In this document: piece by piece, positions 14,485 through 15,366 of the stretch
How positions within the stretch are numbered: the stretch's first letter is position 1
How the letters are laid out: each line of letters opens with the position of its first letter
From: an uncultured Pseudomonadota bacterium
GTDB lineage: Bacteria > Pseudomonadota > Gammaproteobacteria > Methylococcales > Methylomonadaceae
Direction of reading: 5' to 3'
Assembly (NCBI GenBank): GCA_903953455.1
Contig: CAJBJW010000300.1
Location: 1 to 15,366, forward strand
Length of the DNA: 15,366 bases
Translations under genes and position numbers: made by a program
Notes under the pieces: generated by a model
The model's input: only the letters and a program-made list of their open reading frames with translations
What the model was told of the DNA's origin: nothing
The model's database searches: none

Positions 14485-15037
14485 AATCAGCCAAGTAAAA
14501 CAGCTAGTCAGTGAAATCAATCGTTTACATCATCAATTTTCGAATGATTATTTTGAAACAGGAATAATCGAAAAAATCAATCTCTCCAGAACCATCACGC
14601 ATGTGCTCGCTACTCATATATACAAGTATCGCCTGACATTGCACGAATGCGTCAATGATTACCTGATGACCGCGAATATCAACATCAAGTATTTTTATCG
14701 CGTGAAAACCCGAGAAAGTATTGATGATAAGATTGGGCGTTTTTCAACCCGTGAAGATCAATACCCCGTCAATAACTGGCTCAATGACATTTTTGGTGCC
14801 CGCATTATTTTAAGTGCTGATGAAATAAATTCGGTTATGGATTTGCTCGATGACTGGCAAGAAGAATTGAGTTTGAAAAATTGGTATTTGCGCGATAAAG
14901 AAGGCTATCGCGGCTTGCATATTTACTTTAAAAATAAAAATAACTTCTATTTCCCTTGGGAGCTGCAAATTTGGGATGCAGAAGACATTCAAAGCAACAT
15001 TCAAAATCATGAGAAATTCAAGCGCACCTTTATGTAA
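14477..15037 (+). CDS. Stand-alone RelA/SpoT-type nucleotide pyrophosphotransferase
   Basis: The 186-residue protein is a synthetase-type RelA/SpoT domain without the HD hydrolase or regulatory domains. Visible motifs are FYRVKTRESIDDKIGRF (residues 73-89; R75, K77, R79, S81, K85), NDIFGARI (103-110) with the metal-binding Asp D104, GYRGLH (143-148) with the guanine-stacking Tyr Y144, and ELQIWD (162-167) with the catalytic Glu E162. Such enzymes make (p)ppGpp or, in toxSAS toxins, pyrophosphorylate tRNA CCA ends or make related alarmones. The usual EIQIR arginine is replaced by Trp, and the protein ends soon after the H178-x-x-F-K block, so C-terminal helices of RelQ/RelP enzymes are missing. 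GGAG at 14466-14469 is a good ribosome-binding site. It is flanked by small ORFs and by a direct repeat. Toxin, housekeeping alarmone synthetase and decayed gene are all possible. Confidence 0.82.
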   Translation: MDEISQVKQLVSEINRLHHQFSNDYFETGIIEKINLSRTITHVLATHIYKYRLTLHECVNDYLMTANINIKYFYRVKTRESIDDKIGRFSTREDQYPVNNWLNDIFGARIILSADEINSVMDLLDDWQEELSLKNWYLRDKEGYRGLHIYFKNKNNFYFPWELQIWDAEDIQSNIQNHEKFKRTFM

Positions 15038-15048
15038 ACAAAATACGA

Positions 15049-15207
15049 ATGATGAGTTGCCTTAACAGGGACTGTTTACTAACCCCTTGTGAGCTATTTT
15101 ATAAAGGCTATAGTGTATTTAAGGCTGAGGATAAGGCGGTTATTAATTTAAAACCGCAAATACGAAGCGATATTACTTCATATAAGATGTCTGGCTTTGC
15201 GCGTTAA
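15049..15207 (+). CDS. Small ORF of 52 residues after the RelA/SpoT gene
   Basis: The frame starts with two tandem ATGs 11 bp after the RelA/SpoT stop and ends at TAA 15205-15207. The product is basic, with four residues of Cys or Cys-like spacing at the start (MMSCLNRDC), then CELFYKGYSVFKAEDK, then INLKPQIRSDITSYK. No ribosome-binding site is clear. The middle part is similar to the fragment upstream of the RelA/SpoT gene (YxGYSxFKxE). I do not recognise a family. It could be a small partner (antitoxin candidate) or a fragment of the same parent gene as the upstream copy. Confidence 0.4.
   Translation: MMSCLNRDCLLTPCELFYKGYSVFKAEDKAVINLKPQIRSDITSYKMSGFAR
15089..15131 (+). repeat. Imperfect direct repeat, copy 2
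   Basis: This 43-bp stretch is the downstream partner of 14289-14332, with one base missing relative to copy 1. Because of that indel the similar peptides lie in frames that each remain open in their own copy. Confidence 0.65.
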
Positions 15208-15366
15208 GTATTAGTGAATGTATTAAGAACGAATACATGTTTCTGATGAATATTTAAGGTACTACGAATGACTTGTACCAAAAAAATTATTATGGAAGGG
15301 GAATGAACATAGAAATACCAAAACTAAAGAGAGAAATTCAATTAATTAAATAGTCATTGATTTTAA
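15208..15366. other. AT-rich right flank without a clear gene
   Basis: A 7-bp inverted repeat (ATGTATT 15218-15224, AATACAT 15232-15238) has no T tract and is unlikely to be a terminator. A 16-residue ORF (15303-15353, starting MNIEIPKLK) follows an excellent ribosome-binding site (GGAAGGGGA), which suggests the 5' end of a gene closed by an early TAG. Nothing else is recognisable. Confidence 0.4.

Noticed and set aside
1..15366. CRISPR arrays, insertion sequences and transposase or integrase genes
   Set aside because: No regularly spaced repeats, no terminal inverted repeats with a transposase, and no att-like duplication of a tRNA end were seen.

Overview
The window looks like chromosomal DNA of a gammaproteobacterium with fairly low GC content (about 40 %, judged by eye). 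The basis is the gene set and its order: trxB-aat, a DksA/TraR-type zinc-finger protein, gatC divergent from mreB, an mreBCD-mrdA-rodA rod-shape cluster, and a UbiB that matches the E. coli protein as I remember it without gaps at its N terminus. The genus cannot be settled from this sequence. The tRNA genes carry an encoded CCA end.

Left part (1-2549, minus strand): trxB, aat and a Gfo/Idh/MocA dehydrogenase (possibly GnnA-like, cut by the window edge) are tightly packed and read as one operon. Centre-left (2550-3785): a DksA/TraR-family regulator on the plus strand faces two minus-strand tRNA genes, tRNA-Arg(ACG) and tRNA-Asn(GTT). These have a strong sigma70-type promoter and share a terminator hairpin with the regulator. 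Next comes gatC, without gatA or gatB beside it.

Centre (3786-9238, plus strand): mreB, mreC, mreD, mrdA (PBP2) and rodA encode the core of the elongasome. MreB filaments guide the MreC/MreD/RodA/PBP2 complex that makes side-wall peptidoglycan. An 11-bp perfect inverted repeat separates mreB from mreC. mreC appears to start at an AUU codon. The later genes are close together or overlap.

Right part (9333-14192, plus strand): terB and an AIM24-family gene form a pair, followed by ubiB, a DUF1993-family gene and a Dda-like superfamily 1 DNA helicase. The last 1.2 kb is more AT-rich and looks like accessory DNA. It holds a stand-alone RelA/SpoT-type nucleotide pyrophosphotransferase with its recognisable catalytic residues in place, flanked on both sides by small ORFs and fragments that share a diverged 44-bp repeat. 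This is the best candidate in the window for an undescribed system (a small alarmone-synthetase or toxSAS-like toxin-antitoxin locus), but the evidence is suggestive only.
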